A stretch of 33,682 nucleotides of DNA from Chloroflexota bacterium (lineage in GTDB: Bacteria; Chloroflexota; Anaerolineae; UBA2200; JACIWT01): the NCBI GenBank assembly GCA_014360825.1, contig JACIWT010000021.1, positions 1 through 33,682 of the forward strand, read 5' to 3'. Below are positions 23,788 to 32,315 of the stretch, piece after piece. The position numbers and the translations under genes are program-made. A model generated the notes under the pieces. It was not told the origin of the DNA. It was given only the letters and a program-made list of their open reading frames with translations, and did no database searches. The first letter of the stretch is position 1; every line of letters starts with the position of its first letter.

Positions 23788-23832
23788 ATTATACTACGAA
23801 AAACTTAGTTTGTCAAGTATCCTAACTAAGTT
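23788..23832 (-). promoter_or_regulatory. consensus promoter overlapped by a XylR-type operator
   Basis: On the minus strand TTGACA (23811-23816) and TATAAT (23788-23793) are both perfect and 17 bases apart. AACTTAGTT (23802-23810) and AACTAAGTT (23824-23832) are an exact inverted repeat with centres 22 bases apart, flanking the -35 box. The 25 bases 23805-23829 begin TTAGTTTGT and end ACTAA, matching the half-site form and length remembered for the Bacillus XylR operator. Bound ROK dimer would block RNA polymerase. Confidence 0.75.
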
Positions 23833-23898
23833 CAGGGCATTGTTTGCGCGCTGTTGGCACGAAGCGGGAGGGAGAAGAAGTGCCCGGAGTGCAGCCAC

Positions 23899-24849
23899 CT
23901 AACTGGACGTGCCCGACAACTCCAACTGCGCGATCACCTCGCGCATCAGCCGCGCCGATTCGCGGAAGGCCCGCTCCTCGTCCTCGCTCACGGTCAGGCA
24001 CAGGGTCCGGGCGGCGCCCTGGCGGTTGACCACCGTGGGCACGCTCAGGCAGACGTCGCTCACGCCGTGGTAATCGGTGAGCAGGCTGGAGACGGAGAGG
24101 ACGGTGTTCTGGTCGCGCAAGATGGCCTCTACAATGCGCACCAGACCAGAGGCGATGGCGTAATAGGTGGCCCCTTTGCGTTGAATGATCTCGTAGGCAG
24201 CGTCGCGCGTTTGGGTGAAGATATGCTCCATGGCCGGGGCGTCGTAGGACGTGCCACAGATGGCGCAGAACTCCACCAGCCGCTGCCCGGCAATGTTGGC
24301 CAGGCTCCACAGGGGCACCTCGCTATCGCCGTGCTCGCCGACAATGTAAGCGTGCACGCTGCGAGGATCCACGCCGTAGTATTCGCCCAGCAGGAAGCGG
24401 AAACGGGCGGTGTCCAAGATGGTGCCAGAACCGATGACGCGGTTGGGTGGGTAACCGGAAAGTTTCAGGGCCACGTAGGTCAACACATCCACCGGATTGG
24501 TGGCCACCAGGATAATGCCCTCTGGGTTACACTCTGCGATGCGGGGGATGATCTGGCGGAAGATGGCGGTATTCTTCTGCACCAAATCGAGGCGGGTCTC
24601 GCCGGGCTTCTGTGCCGCGCCAGCAGCGACCAACACGATGTCGGCACCGGCACAGTCGGGGTAATCACCCGCCCGGACGCGGGCTGGGCGGTGGAAGGGC
24701 ACAGCATGGTTGATATCCATGGCTTCGCCCTCGGCACGGGCGCGGTTCATGTCAATGAGCACGATCTCGGAGACCAGGCCACTCCAAACCAAAGCGTAGG
24801 CAAGGGTAGCACCGACATTGCCCACACCGACAATCGCCACTTTCGGCAT
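23899..24849 (-). CDS. ldh: L-lactate dehydrogenase
   Basis: The 316-residue NAD-dependent enzyme interconverts pyruvate and lactate. The Rossmann motif is VAIVGVGNVGATLAYAL. Substrate discrimination favours lactate: Gln80 in AGAAQKPGETR (malate dehydrogenases have Arg here), with Arg86, Arg149 (LDTARF) and catalytic His173 (GEHGDSEVP). It is strikingly G+C-rich at third positions compared with the sugar cassette beside it. No obvious promoter was found; a 10-bp hairpin (24912-24937) lies upstream. It sits between the cassette operator and the DUF4870-like gene. Confidence 0.93.
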   Translation of the reverse strand: MPKVAIVGVGNVGATLAYALVWSGLVSEIVLIDMNRARAEGEAMDINHAVPFHRPARVRAGDYPDCAGADIVLVAAGAAQKPGETRLDLVQKNTAIFRQIIPRIAECNPEGIILVATNPVDVLTYVALKLSGYPPNRVIGSGTILDTARFRFLLGEYYGVDPRSVHAYIVGEHGDSEVPLWSLANIAGQRLVEFCAICGTSYDAPAMEHIFTQTRDAAYEIIQRKGATYYAIASGLVRIVEAILRDQNTVLSVSSLLTDYHGVSDVCLSVPTVVNRQGAARTLCLTVSEDEERAFRESARLMREVIAQLELSGTSS

Positions 24850-24911
24850 GGCTCACCTCCAAGCGGTTGATGGAACGCATTATATTGGCTTTTTGGTAAC
24901 AAGGCAACAGA

Positions 24912-24937
24912 AAAGGCCAGGACTCAACCTGGCCTTT
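24912..24937 (-). terminator. bidirectional terminator-like hairpin
   Basis: AAAGGCCAGG (24912-24921) and CCTGGCCTTT (24928-24937) form a perfect ten-base-pair stem with a six-base loop. On the minus strand the stem ends in TTTT, fitting termination of the DUF4870-like transcript before ldh. Confidence 0.6.
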
Positions 24938-24987
24938 CTCGCGGGCGTAGTCCGTCTTAGGGGCAACTTTAGGCCAAGCATTGTTCA

Positions 24988-25058
24988 GCGGCAGTTGTAC
25001 TGCCGCGCACTTCCACTTCAGCGGCAATTGCCAAGGCGACCCGCAGTGCAACTGCGGG
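24988..25058. repeat. cluster of REP-like short palindromes
   Basis: Three hairpins follow in 71 bases: GCGGCAGT-TGT-ACTGCCGC (24988-25006), GGCAATTGCC (25022-25031) and CCCGCAGT-GCA-ACTGCGGG (25040-25058). The first and third share a GCAGT/ACTGC core with three-base loops. They lie between ldh and the DUF4870-like gene and may be copies of a dispersed repeat. Confidence 0.6.
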
Positions 25059-25085
25059 GGCGTAAGAGCCAGGGTTCCATCTGGA

Positions 25086-25583
25086 CTACAGCCACTTGCT
25101 ACTAACCAAGAAGTCAGTGAGCCAAGGGATGACAGTGTACTGACCCTGATAGGCAGTGTAAGCGTAGTAGATGAAGGGCACGAGTGGCAGCAGGAAAATC
25201 GTCCACAGGATGCAAGCCAGCGGGGGGACTATCACGCTAACTACGCAAAAGAACAGTCCGGCCAACACTTCATAGACGATGGCGAGCACCGCCAGACTTA
25301 GGGCATGGACCGCATGGTATCGCTGGAAATCGCGCTTCCTGTTCTCCTCAGATAGAAGGACGATGAAGGGCAGTATGAATGGCAAGATCAACTGGGTGAG
25401 GTAGCATAGCATAGCCATCAGCCGATCATTGTCGCTAGGCGCCTGGCGTTCCGCCGGTGGCTGAGGGACAGGCTCTTGCATTTCCTCGATCTGTGGCTTG
25501 ATCTCCTGTTCTTCCGCTTCCGTTTTTGACACACGCCCCTTGCGTTTGGGGGTTTCGGCCAACTCGGCCTTTTCCTCGCTCAT
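25086..25583 (-). CDS. DUF4870-like membrane protein
   Basis: The 165-residue protein has a charged, Glu/Lys/Pro-rich N terminus (about 50 residues) and then three or four membrane segments with the pattern DRLMAMLCYLTQLILPFILP, RDFQRYHAVHALSLAV and a final helix. This resembles DUF4870 proteins (Tic20-like topology). Function unknown. It has its own transcription away from fmt; the divergent spacer (25584-25739) holds no other gene. Confidence 0.75.
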   Translation of the reverse strand: MSEEKAELAETPKRKGRVSKTEAEEQEIKPQIEEMQEPVPQPPAERQAPSDNDRLMAMLCYLTQLILPFILPFIVLLSEENRKRDFQRYHAVHALSLAVLAIVYEVLAGLFFCVVSVIVPPLACILWTIFLLPLVPFIYYAYTAYQGQYTVIPWLTDFLVSSKWL

Positions 25584-25739
25584 GTTATCGCCTCCTACGT
25601 ATTGTTGTTTCGGTCTATGGCTATTGCATCCAACTGCATACTATACGCATTGGCGGGCAGTGGGTTGCGGTCAGCAGCAAATGCATCTCTTGGCTCGGGA
25701 TAGCGCAGGCAGTTTGATTTTGGAAGCGTCGACGCTTAC

Positions 25740-25768
25740 TTGCCGCCTGATAGCGTATGTGTTAGAAT
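25740..25768 (+). promoter_or_regulatory. promoter of fmt
   Basis: TTGCCG (25740-25745) and TAGAAT (25763-25768) are 17 bases apart. Transcription would begin near 25775, which makes ATG25774 unlikely as start and supports ATG25789. Confidence 0.55.
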
Positions 25769-25788
25769 TGCAGATGGATAAGGATCTT

Positions 25789-26718
25789 ATGGAAAGGATC
25801 ATTTTCATGGGCACGCCGCGCTTTGCCGTGCCCATCTTGGATGCACTGGCATCCCAATACAAAATCGCCGCGGTGGTTACACAACCCGATCGGCGAGCGG
25901 GACGGGGTCGCTCGCAGGTCGTGCCCTCGCCAGTGAAGGAGCGAGCGCTTGAATTGGGCCTCTTGGTGTTGCAGCCATCCAACCTCCGCGACGAGGCGGT
26001 AGTACAGACCCTGCACGACTTACAGCCAGAGGTCATTGTCGTGGCGGCCTTCGGACAAATCCTCCGTCCCTCGGTGTTAAGTCTGCCCCCTAAGGGGTGC
26101 ATTAATGTACACGCCTCACTTTTGCCTCGCCACCGCGGGCCTGCGCCCATCCCAGCCGCCATCCTGGCCGGTGATCGGATGACCGGCGTGACGATCATCC
26201 TGATGGACGAGGGCGTGGATAGTGGCCCCATCCTCTCGCAAGCCACGCACTCCATTGGCCCGCGGGATACAACTGGCACGCTCACTGCGTCGCTGGCGGA
26301 GTTAGGCGCTGAATTACTACTCAAGACCCTACCGCGCTGGCTGGCCGGTGAAATCACACCGCAACCTCAGTCAATGGAGGGCATCACCTATGCCCCCATC
26401 ATCCGCAAGAGCGATGGCATGGTAGATTGGACATTGCCCGCCATAGAGATCGACCGGAGGGTGCGGGCGTATACTCCCTGGCCAGGTGCCTACACCTATT
26501 GGCAGGGGCGGGTGTTGAGACTGGTGCAAGTTACACCACGAGCGGGTGAGTCGCCTGCCTTGCCCGGACAGGTCATCCGGCTGAAGGACGGCATCGGTGT
26601 GGGGACAGGGGATGGTTTGGTGATGTTGGAGATCGTTCAGTTGGCAGGCAAGCGGGCGATGGATGCGGAAGCGTTCGCCCGAGGACAGCGGGATTTCATC
26701 GGGTCCAGGCTGGGATAA
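25789..26718 (+). CDS. fmt: methionyl-tRNA formyltransferase
   Basis: The 309-residue enzyme formylates Met-tRNAfMet from 10-formyl-THF. The catalytic residues take the E. coli numbering: Asn106 and His108 in INVHASLLPRHRG, and Asp144 in DEGVDSGPI. MERIIFMGTPRFAVPIL is the normal N terminus, so upstream in-frame codons (a long extension from 25498) are not used. AAGGA lies just before ATG25789. The stop overlaps lipB by one base (TAATG). Confidence 0.95.
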   Translation: MERIIFMGTPRFAVPILDALASQYKIAAVVTQPDRRAGRGRSQVVPSPVKERALELGLLVLQPSNLRDEAVVQTLHDLQPEVIVVAAFGQILRPSVLSLPPKGCINVHASLLPRHRGPAPIPAAILAGDRMTGVTIILMDEGVDSGPILSQATHSIGPRDTTGTLTASLAELGAELLLKTLPRWLAGEITPQPQSMEGITYAPIIRKSDGMVDWTLPAIEIDRRVRAYTPWPGAYTYWQGRVLRLVQVTPRAGESPALPGQVIRLKDGIGVGTGDGLVMLEIVQLAGKRAMDAEAFARGQRDFIGSRLG

Positions 26719-27449
26719 TGGAGACTAGACTTTCGGAAAACAGCCTTGAGGGAAATAGCAAGCGTACACCGGTGCAATTATTGTGTCTGGGGCGGTGGCC
26801 GTACAAGGAAGCACTGGCCTTGCAGCACCGCATCGTAGCAGCACGCCAGGCAGGGCTCGTGGGCAACACATTGATCCTGTTGGAGCATGAGCCTGTCATC
26901 ACCATCGGGCGTGCTGGTGACGCCGGCCATATCCTTGCTGGCGAAGACGATCTGCGTGCCGCAGGCATCCGCATCTATCGCGTGGAGCGCGGCGGCGACG
27001 TAACCTACCATGGCCCAGGACAGTTGGTGGGATACCCTATCCTGCGTTTGGCAGACTACGGTCTGGGTGTGTCGGATTACATGCACCACTTGGAGGAGAC
27101 CATCATACGCACCTTAGCCGACTTTGGGATTGGGGCCGGGAGGTTGGACAACATCATTGGCGTGTGGGTTGGCGGGGCCAAGATCGCGGCCCTGGGAGCG
27201 CGCATCGAAGGCGGGGTCACTTATCATGGCTTCGCTCTCAATGTGGACCCCGACCTCTCGCACTTCGATTTCATTGTGCCCTGCGGGATAACGAATTGCC
27301 GGGTCACCTCCATGCGCCTGGAGTTGGGGCGGCAGGTGAACATCGAAACGGTGCGAGAACGGCTGACCGCCCGTTTCAGCGAAGTATTTGGAGTGGCGAT
27401 CGAGCCAACGAGGCTGGAGGAGATGAATTTGCCGCCCTGTGCTGCTTGA
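26718..27449 (+). CDS. lipB: octanoyl-[ACP]:protein octanoyltransferase LipB
   Basis: The 243-residue enzyme transfers octanoate from acyl carrier protein to lipoyl domains, the first step of lipoate synthesis. RGGDVTYHGPGQLVGYPI, Lys155 in GGAKIAALG and the catalytic Cys189 in VPCGI are present. It begins with TAATG overlap to fmt, so translation is coupled. A 20-residue N-terminal tail is longer than usual and could include a later start. LipA is not in the window. Confidence 0.94.
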   Translation: METRLSENSLEGNSKRTPVQLLCLGRWPYKEALALQHRIVAARQAGLVGNTLILLEHEPVITIGRAGDAGHILAGEDDLRAAGIRIYRVERGGDVTYHGPGQLVGYPILRLADYGLGVSDYMHHLEETIIRTLADFGIGAGRLDNIIGVWVGGAKIAALGARIEGGVTYHGFALNVDPDLSHFDFIVPCGITNCRVTSMRLELGRQVNIETVRERLTARFSEVFGVAIEPTRLEEMNLPPCAA

Positions 27450-27533
27450 CAAAAAGGACGAAGGCAATAGAATGAAGCGCCGTAAATTCAGTCTGAGATG
27501 GGAATAAAGTACTCCAGGCATTTAGGAGACGAT

Positions 27534-29972
27534 ATGACCGAAACAACCACAGCCTACTGCTTCAAATGCCATGCCAAACGAGAGATACAGAACCCCGAGG
27601 CGGTTTACACTGCCGCCGGAAGGGCAGCCACCAAAGGTCAGTGCCCTGTTTGCGGTACAACTCTATTTCGCATGGGCGAGACACCGGCCCACAAGGACCT
27701 GCCCAAACCAACCGTTGTGGCGCCTGCGGTACGCAAGCGCGCCAAAGGTCAACCACGGGCCTACCGCAGGCCACGCGGTGATGCGAAGATCGTGATCGTG
27801 GAGTCGCCGGCAAAGGCCCGTACAGTAAGCCGCTTCCTGGGTAAAGAGTACGATGTGTATGCCTCTGTGGGACACGTCCGCGACCTCCTGCGCTCGCAAC
27901 TCAGCGTAGATGTGAGCAATGACTTTGAGCCTAAGTACCGGGTGCTGAAAGAGAAGCGGGAGGTGGTTCAAAACCTACAGCAAGCGGTCAGAGAGGCGCG
28001 GGAAGTGTATCTGGCGACTGACCCCGACCGCGAGGGTGAGGCAATCGCCTGGCACTTGTTAGCGGCAGTGAAAATACCAGAAGAAATCGCTCGCCGCGTC
28101 GTCTTCCATGAGATTACCCAAAGCGCTATTGAGGAGGCTTTCCAGCACCCGCGTGGCATCAACATGGACCTGGTGAACGCTCAACAAGCTCGGCGCATCC
28201 TGGACCGACTCGTGGGCTATAAAATAAGCCCTCTTCTGTGGCAAAAAGTGCGTAGCAGGCTTTCGGCCGGGCGTGTGCAGTCGGTGGCCTTGCGACTCAT
28301 CGTGGAGCGCGAACGAGAGATCATGGCCTTCGTGCCGGTGGAATATTGGTCCATCGCTGCCGAATTGGCCAAGCAGGAGTCTCGTGGGCAGGAAGTGCGG
28401 CCCAGTTTCATCGCGAAACTCGTGCGCATCCGAGGGGAAGAGGTTGATCTCAAAAATCAAACTGATACCCTATCCATTGTGGAGGAACTGGAGAAATCCG
28501 CTTACTTAGTGACCGATGTGCGCAAACGGGAGCGCCAACGCAAGCCACCCGCCCCCTTCATTACCAGCACGATGCAACAGGAGGCCTCCCGGCAACTTGG
28601 TTTCACCGCCAAGCGCACCATGGCCCAGGCCCAAAGCCTCTACGAGGGTGTGGAGTTGGGCCCAGAAGGTAGCGTGGGCCTGATCACGTACATGAGAACA
28701 GATTCCACAGCGGTAGCGGAAGTAGCCCAAAAAGAGGCCAGGGATTACATCAGCGAAAAGTACGGTCAGGATTACCTGCCGTCAAAACCACCTGTGCATA
28801 AAACCAGGGCGAAAATCGCACAAGAGGCCCACGAATGCATCCGACCCACTTCCGTGCGACGTGAGCCATGGGCGATCCGTGACTACTTGACTAAGGATCA
28901 GTACCGCCTGTACGAGCTGATCTGGAAACGCTTTGTGGCCAGTCAGATGGCAGCCGCAATCCTGGATACGACCTCGGTGGACATTCACGCCGGGCGAGTG
29001 ACAGCGAGCGACTCAGTGGCCGACGCAAACGTGGATGACCACATCTATTCATTGATGCAGCAGATGCCCTATCTATTTCGGGCAACGGGCTCCGTGGTGA
29101 AGTTCCCCGGTTTCCTGATGGTGTATGAAGAAGCGAAAGACGAAGATGTGCAACCTGAGGAAGGCGAAGGGGCTATTCTTCCTCCGCTGAGAGCAGGCGA
29201 GTTCTTAGACCTGCTGCGATTGCTGCCGGAGCAGCATTTCACCCAGCCACCGCCCCGTTACACTGAGGCGTCGTTGGTGCGTGTATTGGAGGAGTACGGC
29301 ATCGGCCGCCCCAGCACTTATGCGCCCATTCTGTCCACTATACAGGCGCGTGGCTACGTTGAGCGCGATGGCAAGCGGCTGTTCCCCACCGAACTAGGGT
29401 TCATAGTCAATGATTTGGTGGTGGAACATTTCCCGGACATTGTGGATGTGGGATTCACCGCGGGGATGGAGAATGACCTGGACTTGATCGCCAATGGCAA
29501 GCGCAACTGGGTGCAAGTGCTGAGAGAGTTTTATGGCCCGTTTGAGCGCGCGGTGCAGGCCGCTGAGGCAAATATGAAGGTAGTGGACCCACCACAGGAA
29601 GAGACCGGACAAGTTTGCGAGAAATGTGGCAGGAAAATGATCGTGAAATGGGGGCGTTATGGCAAGTTCCTGGCCTGCAGCGGATTCCCAGAGTGTCGCA
29701 ACGCCAAGCCCTATGCCACCAAGGTCGGAGTGAACTGCCCGCAGTGTGGCGGTGATCTGGTGGAGCGAAAAACCCGGAAGAACCGCGTTTTTTACGGCTG
29801 CGCAAACTATCCGAGTTGCAATTTTGCCACCTGGAACCGTCCGGTGCGCGAACCCTGTCCGAGTTGCGGTGGCCTGATGACGGAGGCAGGCAAAGACAAA
29901 GTGAAATGTACGCAGTGCGAGAGCGTTTTCGAACGGGCCGAGGAACCGGAGCGAGAAACCGCTCCCGCCTGA
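27534..29972 (+). CDS. topA: DNA topoisomerase I with N-terminal DUF5679-like zinc module
   Basis: The protein is 812 residues. Residues 1-45 hold a four-cysteine module, CFKC and CPVC, resembling the DUF5679 domain. TOPRIM begins near residue 86 (VESPAKARTVSRF; DPDREGEAIAWHL), and the catalytic Tyr386 is in GLITYMRTDST. Three C-terminal zinc ribbons follow (CEKCGRKM, CPQCGGDL, CPSCGGLM). It relaxes negative supercoils. ATG27534 is chosen for AGGAG five bases upstream; ATG27498 has none. It follows lipB by 84 bases. Confidence 0.94.
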   Translation: MTETTTAYCFKCHAKREIQNPEAVYTAAGRAATKGQCPVCGTTLFRMGETPAHKDLPKPTVVAPAVRKRAKGQPRAYRRPRGDAKIVIVESPAKARTVSRFLGKEYDVYASVGHVRDLLRSQLSVDVSNDFEPKYRVLKEKREVVQNLQQAVREAREVYLATDPDREGEAIAWHLLAAVKIPEEIARRVVFHEITQSAIEEAFQHPRGINMDLVNAQQARRILDRLVGYKISPLLWQKVRSRLSAGRVQSVALRLIVEREREIMAFVPVEYWSIAAELAKQESRGQEVRPSFIAKLVRIRGEEVDLKNQTDTLSIVEELEKSAYLVTDVRKRERQRKPPAPFITSTMQQEASRQLGFTAKRTMAQAQSLYEGVELGPEGSVGLITYMRTDSTAVAEVAQKEARDYISEKYGQDYLPSKPPVHKTRAKIAQEAHECIRPTSVRREPWAIRDYLTKDQYRLYELIWKRFVASQMAAAILDTTSVDIHAGRVTASDSVADANVDDHIYSLMQQMPYLFRATGSVVKFPGFLMVYEEAKDEDVQPEEGEGAILPPLRAGEFLDLLRLLPEQHFTQPPPRYTEASLVRVLEEYGIGRPSTYAPILSTIQARGYVERDGKRLFPTELGFIVNDLVVEHFPDIVDVGFTAGMENDLDLIANGKRNWVQVLREFYGPFERAVQAAEANMKVVDPPQEETGQVCEKCGRKMIVKWGRYGKFLACSGFPECRNAKPYATKVGVNCPQCGGDLVERKTRKNRVFYGCANYPSCNFATWNRPVREPCPSCGGLMTEAGKDKVKCTQCESVFERAEEPERETAPA

Positions 29973-30000
29973 GGTGGCAACCCGAGTTACAGTATTGGAT

Positions 30001-30028
30001 TCTGGCTGAGCAGAATAGTTCAGCCAGA
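30001..30028 (+). terminator. hairpin between topA and the recombinase gene
   Basis: TCTGGCTGA (30001-30009) pairs perfectly with TCAGCCAGA (30020-30028) around a ten-base loop. No T run follows, so it may be a processing or partial-termination signal. Confidence 0.4.
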
Positions 30029-30051
30029 GCCACCATTTCGGGGCTAATGCG

Positions 30052-31008
30052 ATGAGAAAGCATCTGGAGCGCTACCTGCGATATCTGATAGTAGAGAAGA
30101 ACGCCTCCCCGCGCACGGTGCGCAATTACCAGCATGAGATCGAGGAGTTCCTGGATTTCCTGCGCGCTCAGGGCATCGAGGATTGGTCAGGTGTGAACCG
30201 GGACGCGCTGCGCCGCTACCAGGCTTGGTTGGGTAGCCGTGATTATGCCAAGACCAGCGTAAGGCGACGGCTAAGCGAACTGCGTTCTTTCGGGCGTTAT
30301 CTGGTGCGCGAGGGCGTCTTAGAAACAAACCCTTTCCGAATGTTCTCTTCACCCAAGACGCCCCGTCGTCTGCCCAATTATCTCTCCCAGGAAGAAATGC
30401 GCGCTTTGCTCAGCATTCCGGATCTGGGCACGCCCCAGGGCTTGCGCGATCGCGCCATCTTGGAGGTCCTCTACGGCGGAGGCTTGCGGGTCAGCGAAGT
30501 CGTTGAACTCAATGTGAGCAGTATAGACTGGGGCCGGCATGAATTGCGCGTGTGGGGCAAGGGAGCGAAGGAACGCATCGCGCTGCTAGGCGAGCCCGCC
30601 ATAAAAGCGCTGAAAGCGTACCTGGAAGCCGGTCGGCCAGCGCTGTTAGAGGGGAAAGAGACCACCCCCGCCCTCTTTCTCAACCGCCTGGGAACACGAC
30701 TTTCGGCACGGAGCGTGATGTCTATCCTGCGCAAATACGGCCGCCTAGCCGGGCTCGAGAAGCGCGTGACCCCCCATGCGTTGCGGCACTCATTCGCCAC
30801 ACATTTGCTTGACGGTGGGGCGGACCTGCGCTCAGTGCAAGAATTGCTAGGCCACGAGCAGATCACTACCACGCAAATTTACACCCATGTCAGCCAGAGC
30901 CGCACACGCGAGGTGTACCGTCGTTCTCACCCTCTGGCCCGCGACGAAGGGCATAACAACAAAGCAGAAGGAAAGGAGACGATGAATGAGGCTACAGAAA
31001 CTGCGTAA
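30052..31008 (+). CDS. XerC/XerD tyrosine recombinase
   Basis: The 318-residue protein has the SAM-like N-terminal core-binding domain and the catalytic tyrosine-recombinase set: Arg146 (GGLRVSE), Lys170 (VWGKGAKE), His242 and Arg245 (HALRHSF), His268 (LLGHEQ) and Tyr277 (QIYTHV). Length and sequence fit chromosome-dimer resolution at dif, with FtsK as partner (10455). There are no phage or element genes around it. Its end overlaps the aminopeptidase start by 23 bases. XerC versus XerD is not decidable here. Confidence 0.92.
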   Translation: MRKHLERYLRYLIVEKNASPRTVRNYQHEIEEFLDFLRAQGIEDWSGVNRDALRRYQAWLGSRDYAKTSVRRRLSELRSFGRYLVREGVLETNPFRMFSSPKTPRRLPNYLSQEEMRALLSIPDLGTPQGLRDRAILEVLYGGGLRVSEVVELNVSSIDWGRHELRVWGKGAKERIALLGEPAIKALKAYLEAGRPALLEGKETTPALFLNRLGTRLSARSVMSILRKYGRLAGLEKRVTPHALRHSFATHLLDGGADLRSVQELLGHEQITTTQIYTHVSQSRTREVYRRSHPLARDEGHNNKAEGKETMNEATETA

Positions 31009-32053
31009 CATCCTGGCCGAGAAACAATTAGACGCCATCCTGGTCACTGACCCCATCAACCGGCGTTATCTGAGCGGGTTCACTGGTTCGGCGGGGGCAC
31101 TGGTGATCACGCCTTCGCAAGCGTTTCTGGTGGCAGATTTCCGCTACTGGAGCCAGGCCGCACAACAAGCACCCGATTTCGAGTTGATTAAATTGGGGCC
31201 CAGCGCCTCCTATGTGAAAGAGACGCTCTACGAACTGCTCGGGCGGTTGGGGGCGCAGCGCATCGGCTTTGAGAGCACCAACATCACTTATGATCAATAC
31301 CAGGAGTGGTTCGCTCACGCTGAGGGGGTGGAATTCGTGCCCACCAAGGGAATCGTCGAGGGTCTGCGGGCTATCAAAGATGCGGATGAAATCGCCCTCA
31401 TCCAACGTGCCATCGCTATCTCTGACGCTGCGTACGCGCACGTCAAGGCTTTTCTTAAGCCAGGCATGACAGAGCGCGAGGTAGCCTGGGAACTGGAATC
31501 TTTCATGAGAACCCATGGTGCAGATGCCACTTCTTTTCCGATTATCGTTGCCTCGGGGCCGAACGGGGCCATGCCCCACGCTGTCACGTCGGAGCGCGTC
31601 ATCGGCGAGGGCGATCCGGTAGTGATAGACATGGGGGCGATGGTGAATGGCTACTGCTCCGACTTGACCCGCACCGTTTACCTTGGGGAACCCGACCAAA
31701 AGTTCCGCCAGGTCTATGATTTGGTGTTGCGCGCCCAGTTGGCCGCCGAGAAGGGCATCCGGCCTGGGATGAAGGGGACGGAAGCCGACGCGATCGCCCG
31801 CACCATTATTGCGGAGGCAGGCTACGGGGAGCAATTCGGGCACGGCCTGGGCCACGGGGTGGGGATGTCGGTGCATGAGATGCCCGGCTTGGGACAACAA
31901 TCGGAGAATATCCTGGAGCCCGGCAGTATCATCACTGTCGAGCCAGGCATCTACATCCCCGAATGGGGCGGGGTGCGCATTGAGGATATGGTGTGCGTCA
32001 TCAGCGACGGCGTAGAAGTGCTGACCCAGGCGGACAAAGACCCCGTTATCTGA
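30986..32053 (+). CDS. M24 family aminopeptidase P / Xaa-Pro dipeptidase
   Basis: The 355-residue metallopeptidase has a creatinase-like N-terminal domain (LSGFTGSAGALV) and the pita-bread domain with all metal ligands: Asp215 and Asp226 (VIDMGAMVNGYCSDLTR), His290 (FGHGLGHGVG), Glu319 (TVEPGIY) and Glu333 (RIEDMV). It removes N-terminal residues before proline in the cytoplasm. AAGGAGACG lies upstream of ATG30986. It overlaps the recombinase reading frame, suggesting one transcript. Confidence 0.93.
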   Translation: MRLQKLRNILAEKQLDAILVTDPINRRYLSGFTGSAGALVITPSQAFLVADFRYWSQAAQQAPDFELIKLGPSASYVKETLYELLGRLGAQRIGFESTNITYDQYQEWFAHAEGVEFVPTKGIVEGLRAIKDADEIALIQRAIAISDAAYAHVKAFLKPGMTEREVAWELESFMRTHGADATSFPIIVASGPNGAMPHAVTSERVIGEGDPVVIDMGAMVNGYCSDLTRTVYLGEPDQKFRQVYDLVLRAQLAAEKGIRPGMKGTEADAIARTIIAEAGYGEQFGHGLGHGVGMSVHEMPGLGQQSENILEPGSIITVEPGIYIPEWGGVRIEDMVCVISDGVEVLTQADKDPVI

Positions 32054-32124
32054 TCTGCCAAGGGTTGCTGCATCACAGTGCTACCAGGATAACGCGCAAA
32101 TTTTTTGGACAAGTGGGTGCTCTC

Positions 32125-32145
32125 GACTCAAAATGGCTCTGAGTC
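32125..32145. other. small hairpin after the aminopeptidase gene
   Basis: GACTCA (32125-32130) pairs with TGAGTC (32140-32145). The rest of the 262-base spacer 32054-32315 contains only this and the hairpin at 32272-32296, and no gene I can support. Confidence 0.3.
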
Positions 32146-32271
32146 CAGATCGGCTCTAGCGTCGCTATTACCCTGAGAGGGGCACACGCTCTCCTACGCC
32201 TTCCTGACCTGTTTCGATACTCACGGCGGATTGGATGTCCCCGGCTATTCCGTCAGTGAAGATCGCGCTAG

Positions 32272-32296
32272 GCCCGATGAGCCACGGCTATCGGGC
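32272..32296 (-). terminator. hairpin between converging pepP-like and birA genes
   Basis: GCCCGAT (32272-32278) pairs with ATCGGGC (32290-32296), with AGC/GCT inside. It lies 19 bases past the birA stop. No T tract is seen. Confidence 0.45.
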
Positions 32297-32315
32297 AGCG
32301 GCTTTGTTCATCTCT

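Noticed and set aside
30052-31008. Tyrosine recombinase as the integrase of a mobile element linked to the tRNA relics
   Set aside because: Full XerC/D catalytic set and length, embedded between topA and an aminopeptidase, no element genes and 29 kb from the nearest relic. Housekeeping dimer resolution is simpler.
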